From Actinomycetes bacterium (GTDB taxonomy: Bacteria > Actinomycetota > Actinomycetes > Propionibacteriales > Propionibacteriaceae), in assembly GCA_029778515.1 (NCBI GenBank), contig JAKOQD010000291.1, forward strand, positions 1 through 48,715: a DNA stretch of 48,715 nucleotides, read 5' to 3'. Every line of letters starts with the position of its first letter. The first letter of the stretch is position 1. Under the pieces are notes generated by a model. It searched no databases. It saw only the letters and a list, made by a program, of their open reading frames with translations, and had not been told where the DNA came from. The position numbers were made by a program, and so were the translations under genes. Shown here piece after piece: positions 23,375 through 31,461 of this stretch.

Positions 23375-24619
23375 CTACGCGACCGGGACGGGGGTCCGCT
23401 CGAACTCCGCCATCGGGTCGGCGATCTCAATCGTGGCGACCGGGCTGACGTGGCGTGAGACCGCCAGGCTCACCACCAGGGCGACCAGCACCACCAGCAA
23501 TGCGTGCCGGGCGCCGCCGAGGTACGCGGCAGCGAAGCCGATCAGCGGTGCGGCGGTCATCGCGGCCACCGAGCCCAGCGAGGCGACCACCGAGACCCGG
23601 GCCGCGGCAGCGTGCGGCTCGTCGGACGCGGCGGCTACCGCGATCGGGAAGCAGAGCGCAGCCCCGACGCCCCATAGGCAGACCCCGGCCACGGCGGTCG
23701 CGGGCCCGGGGGCGAGGCCGAAGATGGCCAACCCGGCGAAGGCGAGGACGCCGGAGATCTGCAGGCTGAGCGTGCGGCCCAGCCGGTCGATCATGCCGGT
23801 GCCGAAGGCGCGCACCAGGGTCATGGAGCCGATGAACGCGCCGAGTACCAGCCCGCCGGACGACTCGGCCGTGCCGAACCCGTCCACGAACGCGAGCGCC
23901 AGCCAGTTGTTGGCCGCGCCCTCGCTGAGCGCGGCAGCGAAGGCAACCGCTCCGATCAGCAGGGTGCGGGGTTGTAGCCAGACGCCGAGAGCCGACGGCC
24001 CGCGATCCCTGGCCGGGCCGGTCAAGCGTGCCTCGGGCAGGATCATGCCGTGCTCGAGCATTGCCAATCTCGCGCAACCGACTCCCACAGCGGCGATGGT
24101 GAACTGCAGCCAGACCGTCAGGCCCACCGACGATGCGACGGCGCCGAGCAGCGAGCCGGCGACTGCGCCGGCGGAGAAGGCGGCGTGGAAGTGGGGGATG
24201 ATCGTCCGCCCGTAAGCCTGTTCAAGGCGTGCCGACTCGACGTTCATCGGCAGGTTGATCAGCGCTCCACCGATGCCGTTGATCACGATGCCGGCAAGGA
24301 AGAGCGGACGGGAGTCGAGCGTCGGCCCGATGCCCATCAGTGCGAAACCGGCGGACATCACGATCGACCCGGTGGCGAACACCCGTCCGCTGCCGAAGCG
24401 GGTGAGCAGGGCTGAGGCGGAGAAGACGGTGATCAGTGCGCCGACGGAGCCGACCAGGAGGTAGCCGCCAAGCTCGGTGGCGGACAGGTCGAGTGCATCC
24501 CGGACACTAGGGATGCGCGCCAACCACGAGAAGACCAGCAGTCCGCTCAGCGCAAACGCGCAGAGCAGCAGCAGGCGGGCACGATCAAGACGGTTTTCGG
24601 CGATGGCGAGCCGGAACAA
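23375..24619 (-). CDS. MFS transporter, 12 membrane segments
   Basis: 414 residues, two six-helix halves separated by a charged loop (ARLTGPARDRGPSALG, near residue 200). First helix ARLLLLCAFALSGLLVFSWLARIP. The layout and the SVRDALDLSATELG loop resemble the YbjJ-like group of major facilitators; the substrate is not known. The TTG at 24619 is chosen because GGAG lies about 8 nt before it and the protein then starts just ahead of helix 1. Larger in-frame starts would add an odd hydrophilic tail. Divergent from the nitroreductase gene, with a 233-nt region between that holds two hairpins. Confidence 0.8.
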   Translation of the reverse strand: MFRLAIAENRLDRARLLLLCAFALSGLLVFSWLARIPSVRDALDLSATELGGYLLVGSVGALITVFSASALLTRFGSGRVFATGSIVMSAGFALMGIGPTLDSRPLFLAGIVINGIGGALINLPMNVESARLEQAYGRTIIPHFHAAFSAGAVAGSLLGAVASSVGLTVWLQFTIAAVGVGCARLAMLEHGMILPEARLTGPARDRGPSALGVWLQPRTLLIGAVAFAAALSEGAANNWLALAFVDGFGTAESSGGLVLGAFIGSMTLVRAFGTGMIDRLGRTLSLQISGVLAFAGLAIFGLAPGPATAVAGVCLWGVGAALCFPIAVAAASDEPHAAAARVSVVASLGSVAAMTAAPLIGFAAAYLGGARHALLVVLVALVVSLAVSRHVSPVATIEIADPMAEFERTPVPVA

Positions 24620-24681
24620 GACAGAACTCCAGGGATAGGTGTGATCAGGCGACTTCCCATCCGCGGACTTCGGAGCAGGGC

Positions 24682-24719
24682 GTTGGCGGACAGCCAACAA
24701 CGGGCCAGCAAGGCTGGCC
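24682..24719 (-). promoter_or_regulatory. Two adjacent hairpins in the presumed leader of the MFS gene
   Basis: GTTGGC / GCCAAC (24682-24698, 5-nt loop) and GGCCAGC / GCTGGCC (24703-24719, 3-nt loop) stand side by side, 63-100 nt upstream of the TTG start. They may be part of a structured leader RNA; I cannot match them to a known riboswitch. Confidence 0.35.
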
Positions 24720-24820
24720 GCGGCTTTGGGGACGTTTCAATCCCAGCACTTAAAGCCGCCCCGGTCAAACCGGCGCGGCAACTCATGGACGACAGGTTTT
24801 TTGCGTGTGCGGAGATCAGA

Positions 24821-24840
24821 TATAGTTGAGGCATCAACTA
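24821..24840 (+). promoter_or_regulatory. Promoter with overlapping palindromic operator for the nitroreductase gene
   Basis: The -10 TATAGT (24821-24826) overlaps a perfect palindrome, TAGTTGA-GGCA-TCAACTA (24823-24840). The shape is typical of a MarR-family operator. A repressor bound here would block the start site. Confidence 0.6.
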
Positions 24841-24852
24841 GCTGGAGTACTG

Positions 24853-25452
24853 ATGACCCTGACTGCTGAAGCTGCGAGCATCTCCGCCGACAGCATCTTC
24901 GCCGATATGCACACCGCCTACCGGTTCACCTCCGAACCGGTCAATGATGAGGAGCTTGCCCGCATCTACGAGCTGGCCAAGTTCACCCCGACCGCGCTGA
25001 ACAGCCAGCCGCTGCGAATCACCTTCGTCCGCACCCCGGAGGCCAAGGCACGGCTGCTGCCGCTGTTGAACCCGACCAACCGGCCCAAGTCGGAGTCTGC
25101 GCCGGTGGTGGCGATCCTCGCCGCTGACACCGACTTCCACGAGCACCTGCCGGTGCTCAACCCGCAGGATGCTGGCGTTCGGGAATCGCTCGCTGAGAAC
25201 GCCGAACGCCGTGCGGTGATGGCCACCAACAACGCCTGGCTGCAGGCTGGCGGCTTCATCCTCGCGGTGCGTGCGGCCGGGCTGGACGCCGGTCCGATGG
25301 GCGGCCTCAATGCAGCCGCGGTCGACGCCGAGTTCTTCCCCGGGACGGCGTTGCGCACCCTGCTCGTGGTGAACATCGGCCACGTGGCCCCGGACGGCAA
25401 CTTCCCGCGCAACCCGCGGCTGGGCTTCGACCAGGCGGTCACGCTGGCTTAG
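24853..25452 (+). CDS. Nitroreductase family protein, RutE-like
   Basis: 199 residues, an FMN-dependent NAD(P)H oxidoreductase. The motifs PTALNSQPLRITFVRTPEAKARLL and LQAGGFILAVRAAGLDAGPMGG match the malonic-semialdehyde-reductase-like branch (E. coli RutE). The physiological substrate could be an aldehyde, a quinone or a nitro compound. The ATG at 24853 has GGAG 6 nt upstream; an ATG at 24826 lies inside the operator and is unlikely. The strong palindrome on its promoter suggests induction by a small molecule or by redox stress. Confidence 0.85.
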   Translation: MTLTAEAASISADSIFADMHTAYRFTSEPVNDEELARIYELAKFTPTALNSQPLRITFVRTPEAKARLLPLLNPTNRPKSESAPVVAILAADTDFHEHLPVLNPQDAGVRESLAENAERRAVMATNNAWLQAGGFILAVRAAGLDAGPMGGLNAAAVDAEFFPGTALRTLLVVNIGHVAPDGNFPRNPRLGFDQAVTLA

Positions 25453-25467
25453 CCGCTGGTGACCAAT

Positions 25468-25489
25468 GCTGGCTGAGCCTGACGAAGCC
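25468..25489. repeat. Dispersed short repeat, copy 2
   Basis: A 22-nt stretch identical to 11672-11693, core TGAGCCTGACGAAGCC, again just downstream of a stop codon. Confidence 0.7.
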
Positions 25490-25511
25490 GGCTGTCTGCT
25501 GTGCGCGGGCT

Positions 25512-25536
25512 TCGGCTGGTCGAGTCTGTCGAGATC
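25512..25536. repeat. Dispersed short repeat related to 11874-11898
   Basis: TCGGCTGGTCGAGTCTGTCG followed by GAGATC. It differs from the copy in the lipoprotein gene at three positions. It lies 22 nt after the previous repeat. Confidence 0.6.
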
Positions 25537-25550
25537 CCCGCCGACCTGAC

Positions 25551-26252
25551 TCAGGCCAGCAGCCAGCGGCCGCCCACCAAGAGCGCGGCAATGCTGAGCG
25601 CAAGCCAGCCGAGCGTCCAGAACGCCCGCGGTACGTGGGTCAACCGGGCCAGCTGGGCCGCGTCGGAGTTCGGGCTGCGATTGCCGAGCAGTTCGATCAC
25701 CGGACGCGGGCCGGCGAGGAGGAGCGTCCAGGTGAGCAGGCCGGCCAGCCAGGCCACGAAGTCCCCAGGGATGAACCAGGAGGCCAGCGCCAACAGGGTG
25801 GCGGTAAGGGCCACCACCAGGGCGCCGTAGAAGTTGCGGATCGACAGCAGCATCACCGCCAGACCGGCGACCGACAGCCACAGCACGCCCGCGGCGTAAC
25901 CGGAAGCGACCAACCAGGCTGCGCCCAAGCCGAGCACCGAACTCGCCGGATAGCCGGCGAGCAGGGTGGCCGTCATGCCGAAACCGGTCGGCCGACCGCG
26001 GGTCAGGGTCAGCCCGGAGGTGTCGGAGTGCACCCGAATCCCGCGCAGTTGGCGTCCGGTGAGCAGCGCGACCAGCGCGTGCCCGCCTTCGTGGCAGATC
26101 GTGACCAGTAGGCGCACCACCGGCCAGGCCAGCAGCACCGCCGCGAGCGCATTTCCGGCAATGATCAGCGTGATCGTGGGCTCGAGCTGAGCGCTCCTCG
26201 CGGTCGCCCGCGCCCACAGTTCCGCGATCAGGTTCACGGACCCAGTCTGCAC
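25551..26252 (-). CDS. M50-like membrane zinc metallopeptidase
   Basis: 233 residues, mostly hydrophobic, with about six membrane segments. The zinc-binding HEGGH (His54, Glu55, His58) is embedded in the segment LLVTICHEGGHALVALLTGR, typical of the M50B-like proteins found in actinobacteria. A following FGMTATLLAGYPASSVLG segment carries the Gly/Tyr/Pro pattern of the family's second conserved helix. The substrate is not known; there is no PDZ domain. GTG start at 26252; a GTG at 26237 is also possible. Not linked to the neighbouring efflux operon by any obvious signal. Confidence 0.78.
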   Translation of the reverse strand: MQTGSVNLIAELWARATARSAQLEPTITLIIAGNALAAVLLAWPVVRLLVTICHEGGHALVALLTGRQLRGIRVHSDTSGLTLTRGRPTGFGMTATLLAGYPASSVLGLGAAWLVASGYAAGVLWLSVAGLAVMLLSIRNFYGALVVALTATLLALASWFIPGDFVAWLAGLLTWTLLLAGPRPVIELLGNRSPNSDAAQLARLTHVPRAFWTLGWLALSIAALLVGGRWLLA

Positions 26253-26367
26253 CGTGTCGTTGATTCGCAGCTCGAAGGTGGGGTTGGGCGCGAAAGGCCG
26301 ACAGTTGCGGCATCGACCACCGAGATCGCGACATGCGGCCGCTGGCGGGCTGAGGGCTGGATGTGAG

Positions 26368-27396
26368 TCAGCGCTGCCGGGACACCAGATTGACGAAGAC
26401 GTCCTCGATCGTGGGCTCGACTTCGGCCACCGTCGCGCCCGCGAAGCCGGCGACCGCGAGTTGTTCGCCGAGTTCGACAGCGCTCAGTCGTGACCCGGAC
26501 GGGACGACGGCGTGCAGGGAGGCGCCGGAGAGGTAGGCCTCGGCGATTTCGGGGGACTGCTCCAGCCACAGCAGGGCCGGGTCGGCGTCCCGGGTGGAGA
26601 CGTCGAAGATGCGCTGGTCCATGTGCTCGGTGCGCAGCTCAGCGGGGCTGCCGGACGCGATGATCCGGCCCCGGTAGATGAAGGCCAGTCGATTGCAGTG
26701 CGCGGCTTCGTCCATGTAGTGGGTGGTGACGAAGAGGGTCACCCCGCGGCTGGCCAGGTCGTAGAGCAGGTCCCAGAATTGACGTCTGGCTACGGGATCC
26801 ACCCCGGACGTCGGCTCGTCGAGGAAGAGCAGTTCTGGCTCGTGGATCGTGGCTGCACCCAGTGCCAGGCGCTGTCGCCAGCCGACCGAGAGGTTGCGGG
26901 TGAGCTCGTCCTCGCGTCCGACCAGGTCGGCCATTTTCAGCACATAGTCGCGCTGAGCGGTGAACTGCTGCGGGCTGAGGTCGTAGACGCCGGCATAGAA
27001 GCGCAGGTTCTCGTCGACGGTCATGTCCTCGAAGAGGGAGAACTTCTGGGACATGTAGCCGATCCGCGGCTGGACGCGCTCCGGGCGGCGGATGACGTCC
27101 TCGCCCAGCACCAACGCGTTGCCCGAACTCGACCGCAGCGTGCCGGTGAGCATCCGGATGGTCGTCGTCTTCCCCGAGCCGTTCGGGCCGAGGAAGCCGA
27201 AAACCTGGCCGCGGGGCACCTCGAAGTCGATGTTGTCGACCGCGGTGAAGTCGCCGAACCTCTTGGTGAGGCCGCTGACGGCGATCGCGGGGCTGGTGGC
27301 GGCTTCGCTGAGGTCGGCGATCGGCCGCTCTGAGCGCTGATCTGCTGGTCGCGCTTGGCCTGCCCTGAGCTTGTCAAAGGATCGAGACCCCATCAT
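26368..27396 (-). CDS. ABC transporter ATP-binding protein (YbhF C-half type)
   Basis: 342 residues. Walker A GPNGSGKTT (70-78), signature LSVGWRQ (169-175, the variant typical for this branch), Walker B LLFLDEPTSGVD (189-200) and switch His226 in TTHYMDEAAHC. A C-terminal regulatory part of about 90 residues follows. It drives export with the two ABC-2 permeases encoded upstream; E. coli YbhF fuses two such ATPase domains, which are separate genes here. The first 20 residues contain FDKLRAG, the usual translation of a dispersed repeat (27361-27385), so a repeat has become coding at the N-terminus. GAGGAAGG precedes the ATG. Last gene of the operon. Confidence 0.88.
   Translation of the reverse strand: MMGSRSFDKLRAGQARPADQRSERPIADLSEAATSPAIAVSGLTKRFGDFTAVDNIDFEVPRGQVFGFLGPNGSGKTTTIRMLTGTLRSSSGNALVLGEDVIRRPERVQPRIGYMSQKFSLFEDMTVDENLRFYAGVYDLSPQQFTAQRDYVLKMADLVGREDELTRNLSVGWRQRLALGAATIHEPELLFLDEPTSGVDPVARRQFWDLLYDLASRGVTLFVTTHYMDEAAHCNRLAFIYRGRIIASGSPAELRTEHMDQRIFDVSTRDADPALLWLEQSPEIAEAYLSGASLHAVVPSGSRLSAVELGEQLAVAGFAGATVAEVEPTIEDVFVNLVSRQR
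27361..27385. repeat. Dispersed short repeat inside an ATPase gene
   Basis: TGCCCTGAGCTTGTCAAAGG, of the CTGAGCTTGTC family of interspersed sequences. Translated on the minus strand it gives FDKLRAGQ at residues 7-14 of the ATPase. Confidence 0.65.
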
Positions 27397-27406
27397 CGCC
27401 CCTTCC

Positions 27407-28528
27407 TCACTCTGCGATCCTGCGGCGGGTGGCGATCACGGCTGCGGAGAAGATGACCACGCCGAAACCTGCCAGCGCGAGCAATGGCACCGCCAGGGCT
27501 TCGAAACTGCTCCCCTTGACGAAGGCCCCGCGCAGCACTTCCAGGGCGAACGTGAGCGGGATCAGGTTGGTCAGCGGCTGGATGACCGCGGGCATCGACT
27601 GGATCGGGAAAATGAAGCCCGAGAGGACCATCGTGGGGATCATCAGGAACATCACCGCCTGCTGCGCCTGGTGCCGGGTGCGCGAGACCAGGGAGATCAG
27701 CAACCCAAGCCCGAGGCAGGTGAACATGAACAGCAGCAGGCCGACCAGCACTACCCAGAAGTCACCGTTGAACGGCACCCGGAACCAGAAGATGCCGCCG
27801 GCAGCGACCAGCAGCAACTGCGCGGTCGCCAGCGCCGCGTACGGCGTCAGCTTTCCGATCAGGTACTCGGTGGCCTTGATCGGCGTCACGAACATCTGTT
27901 CCAGCGTGCCCGACTCCCGTTCCTTCACCACGGCCTGGCTCATGATCACCATCAACGAAATCATCATGATCGCAGCCATCAATCCGGGGATCATGGTGTT
28001 GACCGGGTCGAGTGTCGGGTTGAACATCACCCGGATGCGCGCGTCCACGCCTGGCGCGGCCACCGTCACTCCAAGCTCGTCGCGGCGGGCGGAGTTGAAC
28101 TGCGCCACGATCTGCGACGCGTACCCACTGCCGATCGCGGAGATCTGGGAGTCCGAGCCGTCCACGATGATGCCGATCGGTGCGGTCTCTCCCCTGGTCA
28201 GCCGGTCGTGCGTGCCCTCGGGGATCACCAGCGCCACCTTCACCGTGCCTCGATCGAGCAGCGGGCGCAGATCGTCCTCGCTGGCCGGGTGCTGGGTCAC
28301 CGTGAAGTAACCCGAGCCGGTGAATGCCGCCTCCAGTTTCTGCGAGGTGGTCGAGCGGTCGAGGTCGACGACAGCGGTGGTCAGGTTGTGCACGTCCACC
28401 GCGACTACGTAGCCGAACATGATCAGCTGCACCACGGGCATGACCAGCAGCAGCCGGATCAGCATCGGGTCTCGGCGCAGCTGGATGAATTCCTTCCAGA
28501 TCAGCAGGCGAATGCGCTTGATGCTCAT
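27407..28528 (-). CDS. ABC-2 type permease (YbhR-like)
   Basis: 373 residues. A first membrane segment after a basic N-terminus (MSIKRIRLLIWKEF), a large extracytoplasmic domain (about 45-175), then five more segments. The conserved VKERESGTLEQMFVTPIKATEYLIGK coupling region and the FPIQSMPAVIQPLTNLIPLTF loop are present in outline. It pairs with the next upstream permease to form the exporter. The ATG at 28528 overlaps the upstream stop by 4 nt (ATGA), so the larger open frame upstream is not used. Confidence 0.88.
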   Translation of the reverse strand: MSIKRIRLLIWKEFIQLRRDPMLIRLLLVMPVVQLIMFGYVVAVDVHNLTTAVVDLDRSTTSQKLEAAFTGSGYFTVTQHPASEDDLRPLLDRGTVKVALVIPEGTHDRLTRGETAPIGIIVDGSDSQISAIGSGYASQIVAQFNSARRDELGVTVAAPGVDARIRVMFNPTLDPVNTMIPGLMAAIMMISLMVIMSQAVVKERESGTLEQMFVTPIKATEYLIGKLTPYAALATAQLLLVAAGGIFWFRVPFNGDFWVVLVGLLLFMFTCLGLGLLISLVSRTRHQAQQAVMFLMIPTMVLSGFIFPIQSMPAVIQPLTNLIPLTFALEVLRGAFVKGSSFEALAVPLLALAGFGVVIFSAAVIATRRRIAE

Positions 28529-29670
28529 CGTGACGACCTCCGTCCGTAGAGAACGGACGAGATCACGATCATGACCAGGGCATAGCCGCTCAGCAGCGCC
28601 AACTCGGGCCAGACCTCGGTGAAGCCGGCCCCCTTGAGGAACACCCCGCGGGAGATGGTCACCATGTACCGCGCGGGGAAGGCGTAGCTGATCCACGCCA
28701 ACCAGGTCGGGATCTGATCGAGTGCGAAGGCGAACCCGGACAGCAGGAAGGACGGCAGGAAGGCGACCAGCATCGCGATGATGTTGGCGGTGTCGAGCGA
28801 CGACGCGATGGCCGAGATCAACAGGCCCATGCCAAGGGATGCGAACACGAACAACGCCGCGCCGACCGCCAGCGTCCAGAAGTTGCCGCGTAGTGGTACC
28901 TCGAAGATGGTTCGGCCGAGACCGGTGATCAGGGCGACGTCGAGGAACGCGATCAGCGTCCACGGCAGGAGTTTGCCGACCATCAGCTCGACCCGGCGCA
29001 TGGGACTGATCTCGAGTTGCTCCTGAGTGCCGAGGTCGCGCTCGCGGACGAGGGTGACTGCGGTCTGCTGGACCGTCACGATGGCGATGATCACGATCAT
29101 CAGGCCGGGTATCAGGAAGTCCGAGGAGCGGCGTTCGGGGTTGTACCAGGTGCGGACGCGGGGTTCGAGCATGCCGAGACTGGAGAGGTCCAGGCCCTGG
29201 GCGTCCGCCCAGTCGCGGGTCAGTTCTTGGCTGTAGAGCTGGTTGAGTGCCACCGAGTACGCCTGGGACACCTTGGCCGCGTTGGGCTCGCTGCCATCGA
29301 TGAGGACGGCGACCTGAGCCTGTTCACCGGCCGCGAGGCTCTTGGCGAAGCCGGACGGGATGACGATCGCCACCCGGGCGCTGTTGGCATCGAAAGCGGC
29401 GTCGACGTCAGACATTGAACTACCGTGTTGGACGACGTTGAAGAAGGGCGACGAACTGTACAAGCTGGCGTACTCGCGGCTCTGCGTGGTCTGGTCGAAA
29501 TCGATCACGATGGTGGGCACATGCTCGACGTCGAAGCTGATCGCGTAGGCGAACAGCAGCAGCTGGATTACCGGCGTGATCACCACCGCGAGCAACGTAC
29601 GGGAATCGCGGCCGAGGTGGCGGAACTCTTTCCGGACGATCGCACCGATTCGAACCAACGCGGCTTTCAT
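28525..29670 (-). CDS. ABC-2 type permease (YbhS-like)
   Basis: 381 residues, same design as the neighbour: N-terminal membrane segment (LLAVVITPVIQLLLFAYAISF), an extracytoplasmic domain, then five segments. The coupling region is VRERDLGTQEQLEISPMRRVELMVGK in outline, and FLLSGFAFALDQIPTWL is the late loop. It overlaps the upstream ATPase gene by 4 nt and the downstream permease gene by 4 nt. The two permeases probably form a heterodimer, as in YbhS/YbhR. Confidence 0.88.
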   Translation of the reverse strand: MKAALVRIGAIVRKEFRHLGRDSRTLLAVVITPVIQLLLFAYAISFDVEHVPTIVIDFDQTTQSREYASLYSSSPFFNVVQHGSSMSDVDAAFDANSARVAIVIPSGFAKSLAAGEQAQVAVLIDGSEPNAAKVSQAYSVALNQLYSQELTRDWADAQGLDLSSLGMLEPRVRTWYNPERRSSDFLIPGLMIVIIAIVTVQQTAVTLVRERDLGTQEQLEISPMRRVELMVGKLLPWTLIAFLDVALITGLGRTIFEVPLRGNFWTLAVGAALFVFASLGMGLLISAIASSLDTANIIAMLVAFLPSFLLSGFAFALDQIPTWLAWISYAFPARYMVTISRGVFLKGAGFTEVWPELALLSGYALVMIVISSVLYGRRSSR

Positions 29671-30668
29671 GATTCGCCACCCTCAAGGCTCCCGGCAGCA
29701 GCTGGCGCGCGGGTATCGGCCAGGAAGGCGAACACGCTCTCCATGTCCATCGGGATCGGCCGCACGGCCACGTCCGCGATAGCTGCTTCGGCGAGGGCCG
29801 CGGCCAGCGGCTGCACCGGCGCGACTGCGTCCGACCACAGCACACGCACGACATCGCCGAACAGGTGGGGCGAAGCGACCCCGGGAACGTCCTGAAGCGC
29901 GGCCAGCGCGGCTCTCGGTTCGGCGGCGACGACCTCGACCAACTGCCCCGGAACGCGCTGCTTGATCTCTTCGGGCGTCCCGGACTCGCCGATCGCGCCC
30001 TTGTCGATGAAGGCCACCTGCGTGCAGCGTTCGGCCTCGTCCATGTAGGGGGTGGCCACGACGACCGACTTGCCGGCCCGGTGGAGCCCGGCGAGGATCC
30101 GCCAGAACTCGCGGCGGGAGACCGGGTCGACGCCGGTGGTCGGCTCGTCGAGCAGCAGCAGGTCGGGTTCGTGCATCAGCGTGGTGGCCAGCATCAGCTT
30201 CTGCTTCATGCCACCGGACAGGAACTGAGCCTGCCGATCGGTGAACTCGGCCAGGCCCATGCTCTCGAGCAGCGCCTTCGAGCGCGTCCGGCGGTCGGCG
30301 CGACTCACGCCGCGAATGGTGGCGAAGAAGTTGAGGTTCTCCGAAACTGAGAGATCCGGGTACATCGAGAAGCGTTGACTCATGTAGCCGATGCGCGGTG
30401 TGACCAGAGCGGCTTCCCGGGTCACTGAGTGCCCGAAGACTTCGGCATCCCCGGCGTCCGGGGTGAGCACGGTGGCCAGCATCCGGATCAGGGTCGACTT
30501 GCCCGCCCCGTCCGGGCCGAGCAGGCCGAAGACCGCGCCGGCGGGAACGTCGAGGTCGATGTCGGCGATGGCCACGGTCTCACCGAAGGTGCGCCGTAGC
30601 CCACGGATGCGGACGGCGAGAGTGTCATCGATCACGCCCAGATCCGCCGGTGGACCAGTGGTACTCAT
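29667..30668 (-). CDS. ABC transporter ATP-binding protein (YbhF N-half type) without switch histidine
   Basis: 333 residues. Walker A GPDGAGKST (51-59), LSGGMKQK from residue 150, Walker B LLLLDEPTTGVD. The H-loop reads VVVATPYMDEAERC, with Pro207 where most ABC ATPases have His, so this ATP site is probably degenerate while the partner ATPase encoded at 26368 keeps it. That asymmetry is consistent with a heterodimer. The C-terminal 90 residues form a regulatory domain. It overlaps the upstream adaptor stop as TGATG. Confidence 0.87.
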   Translation of the reverse strand: MSTTGPPADLGVIDDTLAVRIRGLRRTFGETVAIADIDLDVPAGAVFGLLGPDGAGKSTLIRMLATVLTPDAGDAEVFGHSVTREAALVTPRIGYMSQRFSMYPDLSVSENLNFFATIRGVSRADRRTRSKALLESMGLAEFTDRQAQFLSGGMKQKLMLATTLMHEPDLLLLDEPTTGVDPVSRREFWRILAGLHRAGKSVVVATPYMDEAERCTQVAFIDKGAIGESGTPEEIKQRVPGQLVEVVAAEPRAALAALQDVPGVASPHLFGDVVRVLWSDAVAPVQPLAAALAEAAIADVAVRPIPMDMESVFAFLADTRAPAAAGSLEGGES

Positions 30669-31459
30669 CAGGCGAAGGCCACATCCACCGGCATGCCGGC
30701 CTTGAGCGTGCCGGAGGCGTCGTTCAGGCGTACGCGCACTTCGTAGACCAGCTTGACCCGCTGTTCCTTGGTCTGGACGTTGTTCGGCGTGAACTCGGAC
30801 TCACTGGCGATGAAGCTCACCGTGCCCGAGTAGCTGTCGGCGCTGGAATCGGTGGTTACCGTCGCAGCTTGACCAATCAAGACTCTGCCGATCTGGGTCT
30901 CCGGTACGAACACGCGGACGAAGAGGTCGGCTGGATCGACCAGGGTGAGCAGAGTCTTGCCAGGCGCGGCGTTCTGTCCGGCGTTGGTCGTCAGAGAGGT
31001 GACCGTGCCGGCGCGGGGCGCGGTGACCACGGTGTAGCCCAGTTGGACCTGGGCCAGCTTCACTGCGGCCTCGGCCTGGGCCAGTCGTGCCTCGGCTGCC
31101 TTGACGTCTGCCTTGGTGGCATCGTCGTCGTCCTTTGCGTTCGTCACCGCGGCCTTGGCGGCCACCACGCCCTGCTTGGCCTGCTCCAATTGCAGCTTGA
31201 ACGCCGAGTCGTCCAGACGCACGAGCTCGTCGTCCTTGGCCACCCGGTCGCCCTCGGCAACCTTGACTTCGATCACGCGTCCGGACAGCGCGGAGGCGAC
31301 CTGGTAGGTGTTGGCCTCGACCGCACCGCTGAGTTGCGCCTCGGCACTCGCGGCGGGCTGGGTCGAGCTCCACCACCACCAGATGCCGCCGCCGATCAGG
31401 GCGAGGAGGACGACTACGATCACCGGAATCGGCGGGTGCTTGCGGGTGTGTGCGGCCAT
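30668..31459 (-). CDS. HlyD/YbhG-like membrane fusion (adaptor) protein
   Basis: 263 residues. One membrane anchor (IPVIVVVLLALIGGGIWWWW), then a split lipoyl domain (GRVIEVKVAEGDRVAKDDELV and APRAGTVTSLTTNAGQNAAPG in outline) on either side of an alpha-helical hairpin (about 90-145), followed by the beta-barrel part (VRVFVPETQIGRVLIGQ). Adaptors of this type link an inner membrane exporter to a partner outside; here there is presumably no outer membrane. It starts 2 nt after the lipoprotein gene. Confidence 0.87.
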   Translation of the reverse strand: MAAHTRKHPPIPVIVVVLLALIGGGIWWWWSSTQPAASAEAQLSGAVEANTYQVASALSGRVIEVKVAEGDRVAKDDELVRLDDSAFKLQLEQAKQGVVAAKAAVTNAKDDDDATKADVKAAEARLAQAEAAVKLAQVQLGYTVVTAPRAGTVTSLTTNAGQNAAPGKTLLTLVDPADLFVRVFVPETQIGRVLIGQAATVTTDSSADSYSGTVSFIASESEFTPNNVQTKEQRVKLVYEVRVRLNDASGTLKAGMPVDVAFA

Positions 31460-31461
31460 GG

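Noticed and set aside
24734..24744. GTTTCAATCCC, which resembles one end of some CRISPR repeats
   Set aside because: Only a single copy, with no regular spacing or spacers around it.
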